Shown: one piece after another, positions 1-11,629 of the stretch
How positions within the stretch are numbered: position 1 is the first letter of the stretch
Layout: each line of letters opens with the position of its first letter
Assembly (NCBI GenBank): GCA_948146395.1
Contig: OX411543.1
Coordinates: forward strand, 31,329,058-31,393,057
Source: Fragum whitleyi
Lineage: Eukaryota; Mollusca; Bivalvia; Cardiida; Cardiidae
Length of the DNA: 64,000 nt
Reading direction: 5' to 3'
Notes under the pieces: model-generated
What the model saw: only the letters and a program-made list of their open reading frames with translations
What the model was told of the DNA's origin: nothing
Database searches by the model: none
Position numbers and translations under genes: made by a program

Positions 1-880
1 CATAAACAAGTGATCTGAAAATAATAAGAGTCCGAGCAGAAAAACGACAGTCAAGGGACTCCATTAACCTGGATTACCTGTGAGGTTATGTGGCTGAATG
101 GCCGAATACCTACAACCTGGGTCATTGATTGCAGGAAATGTGTCGTAATAAGTATACGGGATTAATTGCAGCGAATCAAGGTGATAATTCACAATTAATA
201 GAAGAAAAATCTATATAATCAAAAGATGAAACGTTATTTTCCGAAGTTAGTGTAAGGATGGACGGAGTAGCAGTTTGCGTGTGGACGTAGCGAGACGCCA
301 CGCCCTAGCAAAATCTGCCTGTTATTCAGCTTTTGCATGGCCATCAGTGCTATTCGATACGATAAACCTACAGAACAAACATCAATTTAACCGCGTGATA
401 TAGTATTTAACAAAAAATCTTCTTTAAAAACTTTTTATAAACAAAAAGATCATAACGAAATCATATACCTTTGTTTTTTAGCAAAAATGGAGGTGAGTGA
501 CGTCACACCTAGACTTGCAGTTTACTAATCGATTTTGTAGACTGGAAGATGCCATGGAAACAACGAGGACTATTAACTAGTAATAGTCCCTATTATTGAC
601 CAGTTTGCTACTCAGATTTAATTTAGGATATTTGAAACTGATATCATTGAATATCAGTAAATTCTTTTTATTCCTTATGGATATCGTAATTTTGATAAAA
701 AGATAGCAACCATGTTTCGGACAAAAAAATATTCATTTTTTCCGTCAGTGGGAGCTGAAAACTTTGTAGCTACGTCTGACTGGATATCATGCATGTGTTT
801 TTACTTTTAGATTGGATTTAAAAAATATTTGTGATAATCAGAGTTTAAGATAAACTGAGTAAATTACACTACTGCAAGAT
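1..880. other. Unassigned AT-rich DNA
   Basis: I see no supported gene or complete repeat here. No ORF has protein-like composition. A TGACGTCA word (CRE-type palindrome) occurs near 498, but with no gene next to it I give it no regulatory meaning. Confidence 0.4.
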
Positions 881-1160
881 CGACCATGAATCAGCCATGA
901 AAAATTCATGGCTTGAGCCATTAACATCACCCATTAAAAGCAACATTGTGCTGGGCATTAATAAACCATCAAGATGCCATGAATTTAACATTAATTTATT
1001 TTAAGGAGAGAGTTATGGCCATTAAAGATGTCATTCATGGCCATAAATGGAGAAAGGACACCATTAGATTTTCAGGAGTAATTAATGGGGAAATAATGAC
1101 AATAACAACAAGAGCCGTCAGAGACGGATTATGCTCCCAGAATAAGGCATTGTAACAAAA
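881..1160. repeat. ATGGCCAT/ATTAATGG-rich tract, segment 1
   Basis: This stretch is dense in short related words: CCATGAAT, ATTAATGG, GGCCATTA, CATTCATGG. Many are palindromes or occur in both orientations. The same vocabulary resumes at 2474-4423 and 5678-6120, so the three pieces are one original tract split by two inserted HINE elements. The 69-residue ORF at 946-1155 is translated from these words and is not a gene. Confidence 0.6.
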
Positions 1161-2473
1161 ACAAGAGCCATGTTGGACATGGACATCCCCCGCCACAAAA
1201 GCTTGATAGTAAACTTAAGCCTAATAGATTAAAGATTCTTTTGTACTGTCAGAGTTTACCTCCTATTAAATGTATAAAAAATAACGAAGGGCAATAACCC
1301 CAAAATTATGCAAGCAAGAGTTATAGTTCTGGTGTATTGCACTTCTCCTCCATGAGATCTATCCACCCATAAAGTTTCAAGTTGATAGCTATCATACTTA
1401 AGGAGATACGCTCCAGACATAATCTAAGTATCAAAAATAACAAAGGGCAATAACTGCAAAATTATGCAAGTGAGAGTTGTAGTGCTTGTGTACTGCACTA
1501 CTTCTCCATGAGATCTATCCACCCATAAATGTTCAAGTTGATAGCTATTATACTTTAGGAGATATGCTCAAGATATAATCTAAGTATCAAAAATAACAAA
1601 GGGCAGTTACTCCAAAATTATGCAAGCAAGAGTTGTAGTTCTTGTGCATAGCACTTCTCCTCCATGAGATCTATCCACCCATAAAGTTTCAAGTTGATAG
1701 CTATTTTACTTTAGGAGATATGCTCCAGACATAATCTAAGTATAAAAAATAACAAAGGGCAATAACTCCAAAATTATGCAAGCAAGAGTTGTAGTTCTTG
1801 TGCACTGCACTTCTCCTCCATAAGGTCTATCCACCCATAAAAATTCATGTTGATAGCTATGACACTTTAGGAGATATGCTCTGTGGTCAGATTTCAAAGA
1901 CTCAAATAAGCTGTTATCTTATTCAGCTTACATAAAGGTAACAAACATTAAACCCCCTTTTTGCATGACATATTTTAAGACACAAATTTCAAATAGTTTA
2001 GGGTAAAGAGCATCTGATTTGCTACTCAAATGTGAAATTTCATCAAATTCTGAGCATAAGAGTAGGAGAAATGAAAGAATAACTGTAATTTACGCGCTTA
2101 CGTAAAGTTAACAAATATTAAGCCCCCTTTTTCCATGATCTATTTTTTTTTACGTTAATTTCAAATTATTTATAGTAAAGGGCATCTGATTTGCTACACA
2201 AATATGAAATTTCACTAAATTCTGACTGTTAGACTAGGAGAAATTTGGGAAAAACTGTTTTTTACCCTAAGTCCCCCTTTCCTGTGACGAGGCCTCAAAT
2301 CAAAAAACCGTCACAGATGCATCATCACTATATCATTCGGAGTTCACATGGTAAGTTTCATTCAATTTGGCCCATGGGTTATGGAGAAATAGGTGGGGAC
2401 TGACGGACGGAATTACGGACGGACGGACAGACAAAGCGGCAGTTTTATGCTCTCCCTTCGGGGAGCATAAAAA
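1161..2473 (-). mobile_element. HINE-3 element with internal tandem units, minus orientation
   Basis: Read on the minus strand, the 5' end is a hairpin, TATGCTCCCC-GAA-GGGAGAGCATA (about 2447-2472). It is followed by a GTCCGTCCGTCC block (about 2400-2440). The other end carries the hairpin family CCATGTCC-AACATGGC followed by TCTTGTT at 1161-1180. Three to four related units of about 145 bp fill 1230-1880; they contain a GAGATATGCTCCAGAC-like phrase and resemble the units at 38819-40966. A second degenerate repeat lies at 1910-2270. No coding capacity. It is inserted into the ATGGCCAT tract. Confidence 0.75.
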
Positions 2474-4423
2474 TGAATATTGATAGCCATTGATTTTTTA
2501 ATGGTAGCCATTATTAATATTAATGGTAGCCATGAATTTGTATAATTGCTAAATTCATGACCCATTAATATTTTTCATGGCTCATTTTAATGGGCAGTGG
2601 CCATTAAAAGCGACATTGTGCTGGGCATGAATTTAGATTAATGGGCAAGGTTTTTTTTTCACTGCTATATCAATAAACCCTGAAATAAATGTAATGGGCT
2701 TTGAAAATAAAATGACAAATTTATGGTTAAAATATCTGCCAAGTAATGGCCATAAAAAAGTACTTAACTTTTTTCAATGGACAAATTATGCCCATTAAAG
2801 TTGATGTTGTAAATGGGCATTAATTTTCTAATGGCCAAACGATGGGGAGAAAATACCAGTCATGGACCAAAAATAATGGCCATAGAAATGTAAATGCCTA
2901 TTATTTTAATCCCCATTAATACAAATCATCCCCATTATAAGATCCTTAAATTTGTTCATTAGGCTTTATTTTTGTAATGGCCAAACTAGGGGAAAAATCC
3001 CAGTACTGGGCCAAAAAAGATGGGCATTGAAAATTTTAATGCCTATTATTCTTATGCTCCTTAATCGAAATCATGCCCATTATTGTTTCCCCTTTAATGT
3101 TGGTCATCTTTAGTTTCCTTTAGGGTTGAAAACTCAAAGGCACGAATCTACAAACATTATACAACTTGACAGATCTTATTCATACAATTCTACTATGAAA
3201 TTGAGGCAACAATGTTTAATAGGGGTTTGATTATATTTGCACAAATGATTTATCGCTAAAATCTTAAAAAATAAAATCTTTTTTTTTCAATTTTGCAAGG
3301 CTTCAGTTCAAGTTTGTTTTATATTTTGTTAATCAATTGTTTTAAGTCAAACAGTACAAGATTCTAATTAAAATAATCACATTTCAGCTTTTTACATACC
3401 TTCTGCTTGCTATTCTTCCCAATGTACAAGAGAATAAGGCAAAAAATATTTCAAATGGAAATATCGTTTGAAAACAGCAGCCATGTTGGATTTCCATAGA
3501 CTGGATTCACTGACACTTTTAGACTGGTACTCTTGGCCATGACTATGTATAAGGACTTATTCATGGTTTGTGTCATGGGCATGAATCAAAATGAAAGTAG
3601 TTAAAGCTTTAATTCTGTATTTAATTTCTCATTAATTAATACCCATTTCAAATAATGTTAATGGCCAATAAACTGATTTAGAATTCAAAAGCAAATGAGT
3701 GGCCAGAATTTATTTGTCAGAATTTTTTTCAATGCCAATTAATGACTTGATTTTTTTTTATTTTGGCCATTATTTGTCATGTTTGGTATTCATTTATCAT
3801 CATTTATAGGGTGATAAGCTTTAATTAATGTTCATGATAGTAACTGGGCATGAATAGAAATGAAAAAAAATAAAACTTTTCTGTATTTCTTTCATCCCCG
3901 TTATAAACAAAGTTAATGATCATGAATTATCTGATTCATGATTGCATGATATATTAATGGCCATAAGTAATTGTCAAGATTTTTGTCACGCCAATGTGTT
4001 TTTTATAATGGCCATTATTTGTTACTGTTTTGTATTTAATGGCCATCTTCAGTGGTTGATTATCAGGCATGAATAAATGTTCATGGTAGTTAATGGGCAT
4101 GATTCAAAATTTAAAGAGCAAATGTTTTTAGGAATTTTTATAATGGCCATTATTTCTTACTGTTTGGTATTTAATGGCCATCTTTAGTGGGTAATGATGG
4201 GCATGAATAGATGTTCATGGTAGTTAATGGGCATGAATCAAAATAAAGGAACTTTAAAATTTTTCAGTATTTCTTTGATCTTATTACAACCAAAGTTAAT
4301 GCCCATGAATGGTCTGATTCAGATTCAATGATATATTAGTGGCCATGATGAATTGTCATAGTTTATTTTAATGCCAGTGACTTTTAGCAATCTTTATTAT
4401 GGCAATTATTTGTACTTTTTTTT
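2474..4423. repeat. ATGGCCAT/ATTAATGG-rich tract, segment 2
   Basis: This is the longest continuous part of the tract. TAATGGCCATTATTTG, AATGGGCATGAAT and close variants recur throughout. Between about 3980 and 4350 larger blocks of roughly 130 bp repeat imperfectly: TTATAATGGCCATTATT, then TTTAATGGCCATCTT, then GGGCATGAATA, then TTCATGGTAGTTAATGGG. It is neither a microsatellite nor a clean satellite. No ORF is supported. Confidence 0.6.
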
Positions 4424-5677
4424 TAGCTCACCTGAGCACAAAGTGCTCAAGGTGAGCTATTGGGATCGTAGAATGTCCGTCGTCAGTCGTCCGTCGTGCG
4501 TCGTCCACAATTTCTTTAAACATCTTCTCCTCCTAAACCAGTGGGCCAATCTTAATGAAACTTGGCAGGGATGTTCCTTGGGTCAAGCTCTACCAAAGTT
4601 GTTCAAATAAATGAAATCCACCCTTAACTTTCCCTTTACCCTTTACAAAAAGGGTGAAAATATGAAAATCTTTAAAAATCTTCTTCTCTGAAACCAGAAG
4701 GCAGACAGCTTTCATATTTGGTATGTAGCATTATCTAGTGGACCTCTACCAAGTTTGTTCATATCAAGACCCTGGGGTCATATTTGGGCTCCTCCGGGCC
4801 CAACCCTTTTTACATAGAATCGAAGAGCGAAAATCTTTAAAAATCTTCTTCTCTGAAACCAGATGGCAGACAGCTTTAATATTTGGTGTGTAGCATCACC
4901 TAGTGGGCCTCTACCAAGTTTGTTCATATCAAGACCCTTGGGTTATATTTGGGCTTTGCATGGGTGCATCCCTTTATCTCTTATGAGCACGAAGGGTAAA
5001 AAACCGAAAATCTTCAAAAATCTTCTTCTATGAAACCAGGTGGCAGACAGCTTTCATATTTGGTATGTAGCATCATCTAGTGGGCCTCTACCAAGTTTGT
5101 TCATATCAAGACCCTAGGATCATATTTGGGCTCCACCCGGGCGCAACCCTTTTACATAGAATCAAAGAGCGAAAATCTTTTAAAATCTTCTTTAATAGAA
5201 ACCAGAGGACACACTGCCTTCATTTTTGGTATGTAGCATCATCTAGTGGGCCCTTACCAAGTTTGTTCATATCAAGACCCTTGGGTCATATTTGGGCTCC
5301 AACCGGGCGCATCCCTTTCAGCTCATCTGAGCACGATGGGTGAAAATAGGAAAACCTTCAAAAATCTTCTTCTCTGAAACCAGAAGGCAGACATCTTTCA
5401 TATTTAGTATGTAGCATCATCTTATGGACCTCTTTCAAGTTTGTTCATATCAAGACCCTGGGGTCACATTTGGGGTCCACCCGGGTGCATCCCTTTTTAT
5501 ATAGAATCAAAGAGCAAAAAGGCATATCTGTCTTGCTCTTCGCTGAAAACGTTGCTCTTGATGGTTTTGATCTTAGGCAATTATCTTCTTTTTGACATCT
5601 GCCTATCTAATTAATGTGATGTCCCAGGGGTCAAAGAGACTCAGGTGAGCGATCTAGGACCATCTTGGTCCTCTTGT
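4424..5677 (+). mobile_element. HINE-1 element, type C array
   Basis: The 5' hairpin is AGCTCACCTGAGCAC-AAA-GTGCTCAAGGTGAGCT, followed by GTCCGTCGTCAGTCGTCC. The interior has about five units of roughly 175 bp, marked by GGCAGACAGCTTTCATATTT and GTTCATATCAAGACCC. The 3' end has CTCAGGTGAGCGATCT, complementary to the 5' end, then the hairpin AGGACCATCTTGGTCCT and CTTGTT. The element is complete at both ends and interrupts the ATGGCCAT tract. ORFs inside come from the array. Confidence 0.85.
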
Positions 5678-6120
5678 TATTTGATGGCCATCATTCATGG
5701 GTGATTGATGGGCATGAAAAAAAATTCATGGTAGTTGATGGGCATGAATAAAGCTAAAACAAGAAGTAATGACCCATTACTTTTTTCATGCCAATACTTT
5801 TATGCTGGCCCAATATATTGATCTGCATTTCATGGTTTTGTAATGGTCAAATCGTGAATAAATGACCATTAGTTAGCATTTTAATGGCTAAAAGTGTTTC
5901 CCATTATTATTTTTTTACAAGGACTAATGGCTCATTTTAATGGTTTTCCTTGTTTTCATGGGCCATTAATGGTCTTTTAATGTAATTTTAATGTGACCCT
6001 TTTGCAGTTGTGTTATGCAGTGACGACCATCGCTACAAGTGTTTTCTGATCTTCAGTAAATCTCGGAAACTAATGCCAGGTCATCTAAATAAACAAATCA
6101 TGAATCATCTGATTTTTTTT
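5678..6120. repeat. ATGGCCAT/ATTAATGG-rich tract, segment 3
   Basis: Continuation of the same vocabulary (GATGGCCATCATTCATGG, GATGGGCATGAA, GGGCCATTAATGG) between two HINE insertions. No gene seen. Confidence 0.55.
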
Positions 6121-7167
6121 TAGCTCACCTGAGCACATCGTGCTCAAGGTGAGCTTTTGTGATTGTTGAATGTCCGTCGTCCGTCGTCCTCCATCAACAA
6201 TATAAGATATAACAATAACACAATATATAGAGTGTTTACACTCTAGAGGCCACAAATATGATCCAATCTTCATGAAACTTGGTCAGAATGCTGGTCAGGT
6301 CACAAGGATGAACCCTATTGAAAATGGGAAGGATCCATGCCATATCAAGGGAAAAGGGGCCTTAATGACAATTTTCTTGTTTACACTCTAGAGGCCACAA
6401 ATATGCTCCAATCTTCATGAAACTTGGTCAGAATGATTGTCAAGTCACAAGGATGATCCCTATCGAAAATGGGAAGGATCCATTCCATATCACGGGAAAA
6501 GGGGCCTTAATGACAATTTTCTTGTTTACACTCTAGAGGGCACAAATATGGTCCAATCTTCATGAAACTTGGTCAGAATGTTTGTCAGGTTACAAGGATG
6601 AACCCTTCTGAAAATGGGAAGGATCCATGCCATATCACGGGAAAAGGGGCCTTAATGACAATTTTCTTGTTTTCATTCTAGAGGCAACAAATATGACTCA
6701 ATCTTCATGAAACTTGGACAGAATGTTTGTCAGGTCACAAGGACAATCACTTGTGAAAATGGGAAGGATCCATGCCATATCACGGGAAAAGGGGCCTTAA
6801 TGACAATTTTCTTGTTTACTCTCTGGAGGCCACAAATACTGTCCAATCTTCATGAAACTTGGTCAGAATGTTTGTCAGGTCACAAGGACAATCACTTGTG
6901 AAAATGGGAAGGATCCATGCCATATCACGGGAAAAGGGGCCTTAATGACAAATTTCTTGTTTTCACTCTAGAGGCTACAAATATTGTTCAATCTTCATGG
7001 AACTTGGTCAAAATATTTGTCAGGTCACAATGATGAACCCTATTGAAAATGGGAAGGATCAGTGCCATATCAAAGAAAAAAAAATTATGACCTTTGCTTG
7101 AAATTTGCTTATTAAATGAGAAAAAGATACGAAGGTGAGCGATATAGGACCATCAAGGTCCTCTTGT
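6121..7167 (+). mobile_element. HINE-1 element, type B array
   Basis: The 5' hairpin begins AGCTCACCTGAGCACATC and is followed by GTCCGTCGTCCGTCGTCC. Six or more units of about 145 bp contain CACTCTAGAGGCCACAAATA, CTTCATGAAACTTGGTCAG and CATATCACGGGAAAAGGGGC. The 3' end reads AAGGTGAGCGATATAGGACC with hairpin AGGACCATCAAGGTCCT and CTTGTTT. It is a complete non-autonomous element. The small ORFs here are array by-products. Confidence 0.85.
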
Positions 7168-7621
7168 TTGGATTCGTCGAAGGTGTTGCATGAATTGGGG
7201 TAATAGTATTAGTTGGAGTAATTTGGAAGTTAAAATTCAAGCATTTTTTCTCAAATTGGGGGATGAGCAATTTTTAAAGTCATCAACTTTTTCTGAAAAT
7301 CAGTCTTAAAATGGCCGATTTTGAGCAGTGTTTTGGGGTATGGGCAATTATTAGAATATGGGCCATTATTAGAATAAATACGGTATTTTTGTAGTACAAA
7401 CATTCCTATTATTTTCCTATATTTTGAAGAAGACTTGGTTGACAGACTGTAATAATTTAATAGACTGCTTTGTCCACCGGTAGCGGATCATTGGATTTTG
7501 TTCTCATCTAGAACTTCCTATCTTGAACAAAAAAAATAAAAAAATATCTCTGCTTCTGCTACCACAATCACTTGCTTTTGAAAGCTGCAATTAATGGTTG
7601 AAGGTAACATTTTAATCTTTT
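7168..7621. other. Unassigned spacer, possible MITE end
   Basis: No gene. At about 7340-7385 there is ATTATTAGAATAAATACGGT. I have the impression of similar phrases at the ends of some invertebrate DNA transposons, but I find no partner terminus, so I make no call. Confidence 0.25.
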
Positions 7622-9462
7622 TAGCTCACCTGAGCACGAAGTGCTCATGGTGAGCTTTTGTGGTTAGGTGGATGTCCGTCGTCCGTCGTTCGTCGTCCGT
7701 CGTCCGTCGTGTGTCGTCAACATTTACCTTGTATGCACTCTAGAGGCCACATTTTTTGCCCGATCAACCCAAAATTTGGTCAGAATGATTGGCTTGAAAA
7801 AATCTCGGACGAGTTCGAAATTGGGTCAACTGGGGTCAAAAACTAGGTCACAGGGTCAAATCTTAGAAAAAGCTTGTATGCACTCTAGAGGCCACATTTT
7901 TTGCCCGATCAACCTGAAATTTGGTCAGAATGCTAATCTTGATAAAATCTCGGACAAGTTCAAAATTGGGTCAAGTGGGGTCAAAAACTAGGTCACAGGG
8001 TCAAATCTTAGAAAAACCTTGTATGCACTCTAGAGGCCACATTTTTAACCCGATCAACCTGAAATTTGGTCAGAATAATTGTCTTGATAAAATCTCGAAC
8101 AAGTTTGAAATTGGGTCAAGTAGGGTCAAAAACTAGGTCACAGGGTCAAATCTTAGAAAAACCTTGTATGCACTCTAGAGGCCACATTTTTTGCCTGATC
8201 AACCTGAAATTAGGTCAGTTTGATTGTCTTGATAAAAACACGAATGAGTTTGAAATTGGGTCAAGTGGGGTCAAAAACTAGGTCACAGGGTCAAATCCTA
8301 GAAAAACCTTGTATGCACTCTAGAGGCCAGATTTTTTGCCCGATCAAACTGAAATTTGGTCAGAATGATAGTTTTGATGAAATCTCAGACAAGTTCAATA
8401 TTGGGTCAAGTAGGGTCAAAAATGAGTTCGCGGGGTCAAATCTTAGAAAAACCTTGTAGACACTCTAGAGGCCACATTTTCTGCCCGATCAACCTGTAAT
8501 TTGGTCAGAATGATTGTCTTGATAAAATCTCGGACAAGTTCAAAATTGGGTCAAGTGGGGTCAAAAACTAGGTCACAGGGTCAAATCCTTGAAAAACCTT
8601 GTAGACCCTCTAGAAGCCATATTTTTTGCCTGATCAACCTGAAATTTGGTCAGAATGATTGTCTTGATGAAATCTCAGACAAGAATTAAATTGGGTCAAG
8701 TAGGGTCAAAAATGAGGTCACGGGGTCAAATCATAGAAAAAATCTTGTAGACACTCTAGAGGCCATATTTTTGCCCAATCAACCTGAAATTTGGTCAGAA
8801 TGATTGTCTTGATAAAATCTCAGACAAGTTCAAATTGGGTCAAGTGGGGTCAAAAATGAGGTCCTGGGGTTAAATATTTAAAAAAATCTTGTAGACACTC
8901 AAGAAGCCATATTTTTTGCCTGATCAACCTAAAATTTTGTCAGAATGATTGTCTTGATGAAATTTTGGACAAGTCTAATATTGGGTTAAGTGGGGTCAAA
9001 AATGAGGTCACGGGGTCAAATCTTGGAAAAACCTTGTAGACACTCTCAAACACGTATTTTTTGCTCAATCAACCTGAAAATTGGTCAGAATGATATTTTT
9101 AATTTAATCTAGGTCAAGTTGGAAATTGGGTCCAGTGGGGTCAAAATGAGGTCACTAGGTTAAATCATAGAAAACCCTTCTAGACACGCTGAAAGCCATA
9201 TATTTTGCTCAATTAACCTGAAATTTGATCAGAATGATTGTCTTGATGAAATCTAGGTCAAGTTTGAAATTGGGTCAAGTTGGGTCAAAAACTAGGTCAT
9301 GGGATCAAATCTTAGAAAAACCTGTAAGCAATGTAGAGGCATCATTTTTTGCCCAATCAACCTGAAATTTGGTCAGAATTCTTCATCCTTTCTACGTCTA
9401 CTTTGAACATTTTTTGACAGTTCACTCAGGTGAGCGCTTTAGGGCCACTATGGCCCTCTTGT
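7622..9462 (+). mobile_element. HINE-1 element, type A array (about 12 units)
   Basis: The 5' hairpin AGCTCACCTGAGCAC-GAA-GTGCTCATGGTGAGCT is followed by GTCCGTCGTCCGTCGTTCG. About twelve units of 144-146 bp run from 7735 to 9370, each with CACTCTAGAGGCCA, CCTGAAATTTGGTCAGAATG and AATTGGGTCAAGTGGGGTCA. Divergence increases toward the right. The 3' end has ACTCAGGTGAGCGCTTT and hairpin AGGGCCACTATGGCCCT followed by CTTGTTT. The overlapping 62-107 residue ORFs shift frame at each unit because 145 is not divisible by three, so they are not genes. Confidence 0.88.
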
Positions 9463-9720
9463 TTCTTTTAATTTATAGCACTAATAGATGAATCAGAAAG
9501 CATATAGGTAGCGCACATATTTCAATTGATAATTATGAACATGTTAACAGTTTGCATGTGTTAGGAACCACAATCGTCCCTAAATACGTAAGTTTTTGGA
9601 ATTAAATAAAATGGGTCTGAAATAATAGCGCCCCAATGACATTTTGCATCGCGCCCGGGATAGTTAGCTGTAAACAATTAGCTGTAAAAAATACTTACCT
9701 ACATAAATCATTTTGTTTTT
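9463..9720. other. Unassigned spacer
   Basis: About 260 bp between two HINEs. I see no ORF, hairpin or repeat that I can name. Confidence 0.3.
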
Positions 9721-10790
9721 TAGCTCGACTCTTCATAGAATAGGGGGGCTATTCCTGTCACCCGGGCATCGGCGTCGGCGTCAGTTTAGTTTTTACGTGC
9801 AAATGTTGGATATCTCTGTTTCTATTAAAGCTTTGGCTTTTAAACTTTGCACATGCTTCTGTGACCATGATATCAGCTTGTAGACAAAGATTCATTTCTC
9901 TGATATTGAATTTTGTGGAATTTTAACCCTTTTTGGACTTAGAAATCTTGGTTAAGTTTTTACCTGCAAATGTTATTTATCTGTAATATTTATGTTTCTA
10001 CAAAAGCTATTGCTTGGAAACTTTACATATCCTTTTGTGACCATTAAATCATCAACTAGATAAATATCTATTACTCTGATATTGCATTTAGTGGAATTTT
10101 AACCCTTTTCGGAATTAAAAATTCATGGCTAAGTTTTTATGTGCAAATGTTATATATCAGTTATGTAGCTCTATTTCTACCTTGGCTTTTGCTTGGAAAC
10201 TTTGCACATGCTTCTGTTACTATGATATCAGCTTCTTGACTAAGATTCATTACTCTGATTTGAATTTAGTGGAATTTTAACCCTTTTTGGACTTAAAAAT
10301 TCCTTGTTTAGTTTTTACGTGCAAATGTTGTATATAGTATAGTTATAATTCTATTTCTACTTAAGCTTATGCTTGGAAACTTTACACATGCTTCTGTAAC
10401 CATAATATTATAAGCCCATAGAAAAAAATTTATTACTCTGAAATTGAATTTAGTGGAATTTTAACAGTTTTCAACCACAGAAATTCCTGGTTAAATTTTT
10501 ACGTGCAATTGTTGTATATCAGTTATATCTCTAAATTTTCTTAAGCTATTGCTTGGAAACTTTGCACATGCTCCGGTGAGGTAGCCTCTAGACAAAAATT
10601 CTGTTTTCTGTTATTGATTTTAGTGGAACTTTAACCCTTTTTTGACTTGGAAATCTTGTTTTATATTATTTGTATCTGTTCCTACATAAGCTATTGCTTT
10701 TGAAACTTTGCACATGCTTCTGTGACCATGGTTACTGTGTATCAGCCTCTAGACAGAGATTCTTTTCTCTTGACTTTCATTTAATTGAAT
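9721..10790 (+). mobile_element. HINE-4 element, 3' end not found
   Basis: The 5' end is AGCTCGACTCTTCATAGAAT with a GGGGGGCTATTCC partner, then a GGCATCGGCGTCGGCGTC block. Six or so units of about 180 bp follow, with TTTTTACGTGCAAATGTT, TGGAAACTTTGCACATGCTT and GTGGAATTTTAACCC. The repeat type resembles elements I recognise from mollusc sequences. The array fades by about 10790 and I find no 3' hairpin, so the copy is truncated or decayed. Confidence 0.65.
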
Positions 10791-11094
10791 GTCCAATGTC
10801 AAAATTGGTATTTTTAATTTTAGTTAAAAAAGAATTATTAGTCTAGACACAAGTTGCCTGTTTTCATTTCTCTGTCACTTTGCCTGTCTCTGTCTGTCAC
10901 TCTATCTTTCTTTTCCTCTCTTTTTCTCTCTTTGAATTTATATAGTGAAATTGCTGTATTGCCGAAATTTTGCCGTGACACTTACCCTTAATTCTTATTT
11001 GCATTTATATTTTCTCTTTTCTCAACAAATTCAATATATCACTCTAGAATGCCATCAGATTTGTTCACCATCAGTACTTTGAGTGCTTTGATTA
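10791..11094. other. Pyrimidine-rich spacer
   Basis: Contains a CT/T-rich run at about 10855-10930 (repeated TCTCTGTC, TCTTTT) and otherwise plain AT-rich DNA. No gene seen. Confidence 0.35.
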
Positions 11095-11125
11095 TAGTTT
11101 CCACTAAATAACATATAGAAAAATG

Positions 11126-11409
11126 AGAACCGCTATCATAGCACAGTTGGTAGCTCGTTGGACTGTCAATCTAGAGTTTGGGTTCGATCCCCGACGGGGG
11201 CGCTCATTCCTTCAGACTATTTGTCTCTCACCAATGGTTTGATAATCGTAGACCTATGTGAGATAGCAGCTGGAGGCTAGGAAAGAATGTGGTGGTTGTA
11301 CTGGTGATAGAATTACTAGGAATCCATTGTAAGGTGCTCCAGCCGCCACGATATAACTGAAATAATGTTGAGAGCGGCGTTAAACTCCATTCAATCAATC
11401 AATCAATCA
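11126..11409 (+). mobile_element. tRNA-headed SINE with (CAAT)n tail
   Basis: The head keeps A-box-like and B-box-like sequence (AGCACAGTTGGTAGCTCG, GGTTCGATCCCCGACG). The central body has GATATAACTGAAATAATG and GAGCGGCGTTAAACTCC. The tail is (CAAT)n. A 12-bp target duplication, ATAGAAAAATGA, flanks it at 11114-11125 and 11410-11421. The body resembles the V-domain SINEs described in molluscs (RUDI-like). That name is from memory and not checked. Confidence 0.85.
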
Positions 11410-11629
11410 ATAGAAAAATGACCTCTGCCCAAAAAGACAAATTTTTCATCCAATCACAATATTTTTTTGTAGACTGATAATGGGTCACTTAATGATCATT
11501 CCAGTGAAATTTGGTTGATATCAATCAGGTAGGTTTGGAGAAAATGATTATCAAAGTTTCCACTGTATAACATATAGAATTGACCTCTACCCATAAAAGA
11601 CATATTTTTCAACCAGTCGCTATAATTTT

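Noticed and set aside
490..505. CRE site (TGACGTCA)
   Set aside because: A lone 8-mer with no nearby gene; one also occurs in the pogo-like element near 22386.
7668..8689. Overlapping 62-107 residue ORFs
   Set aside because: Same cause as above in the type A array of the HINE-1 at 7622.
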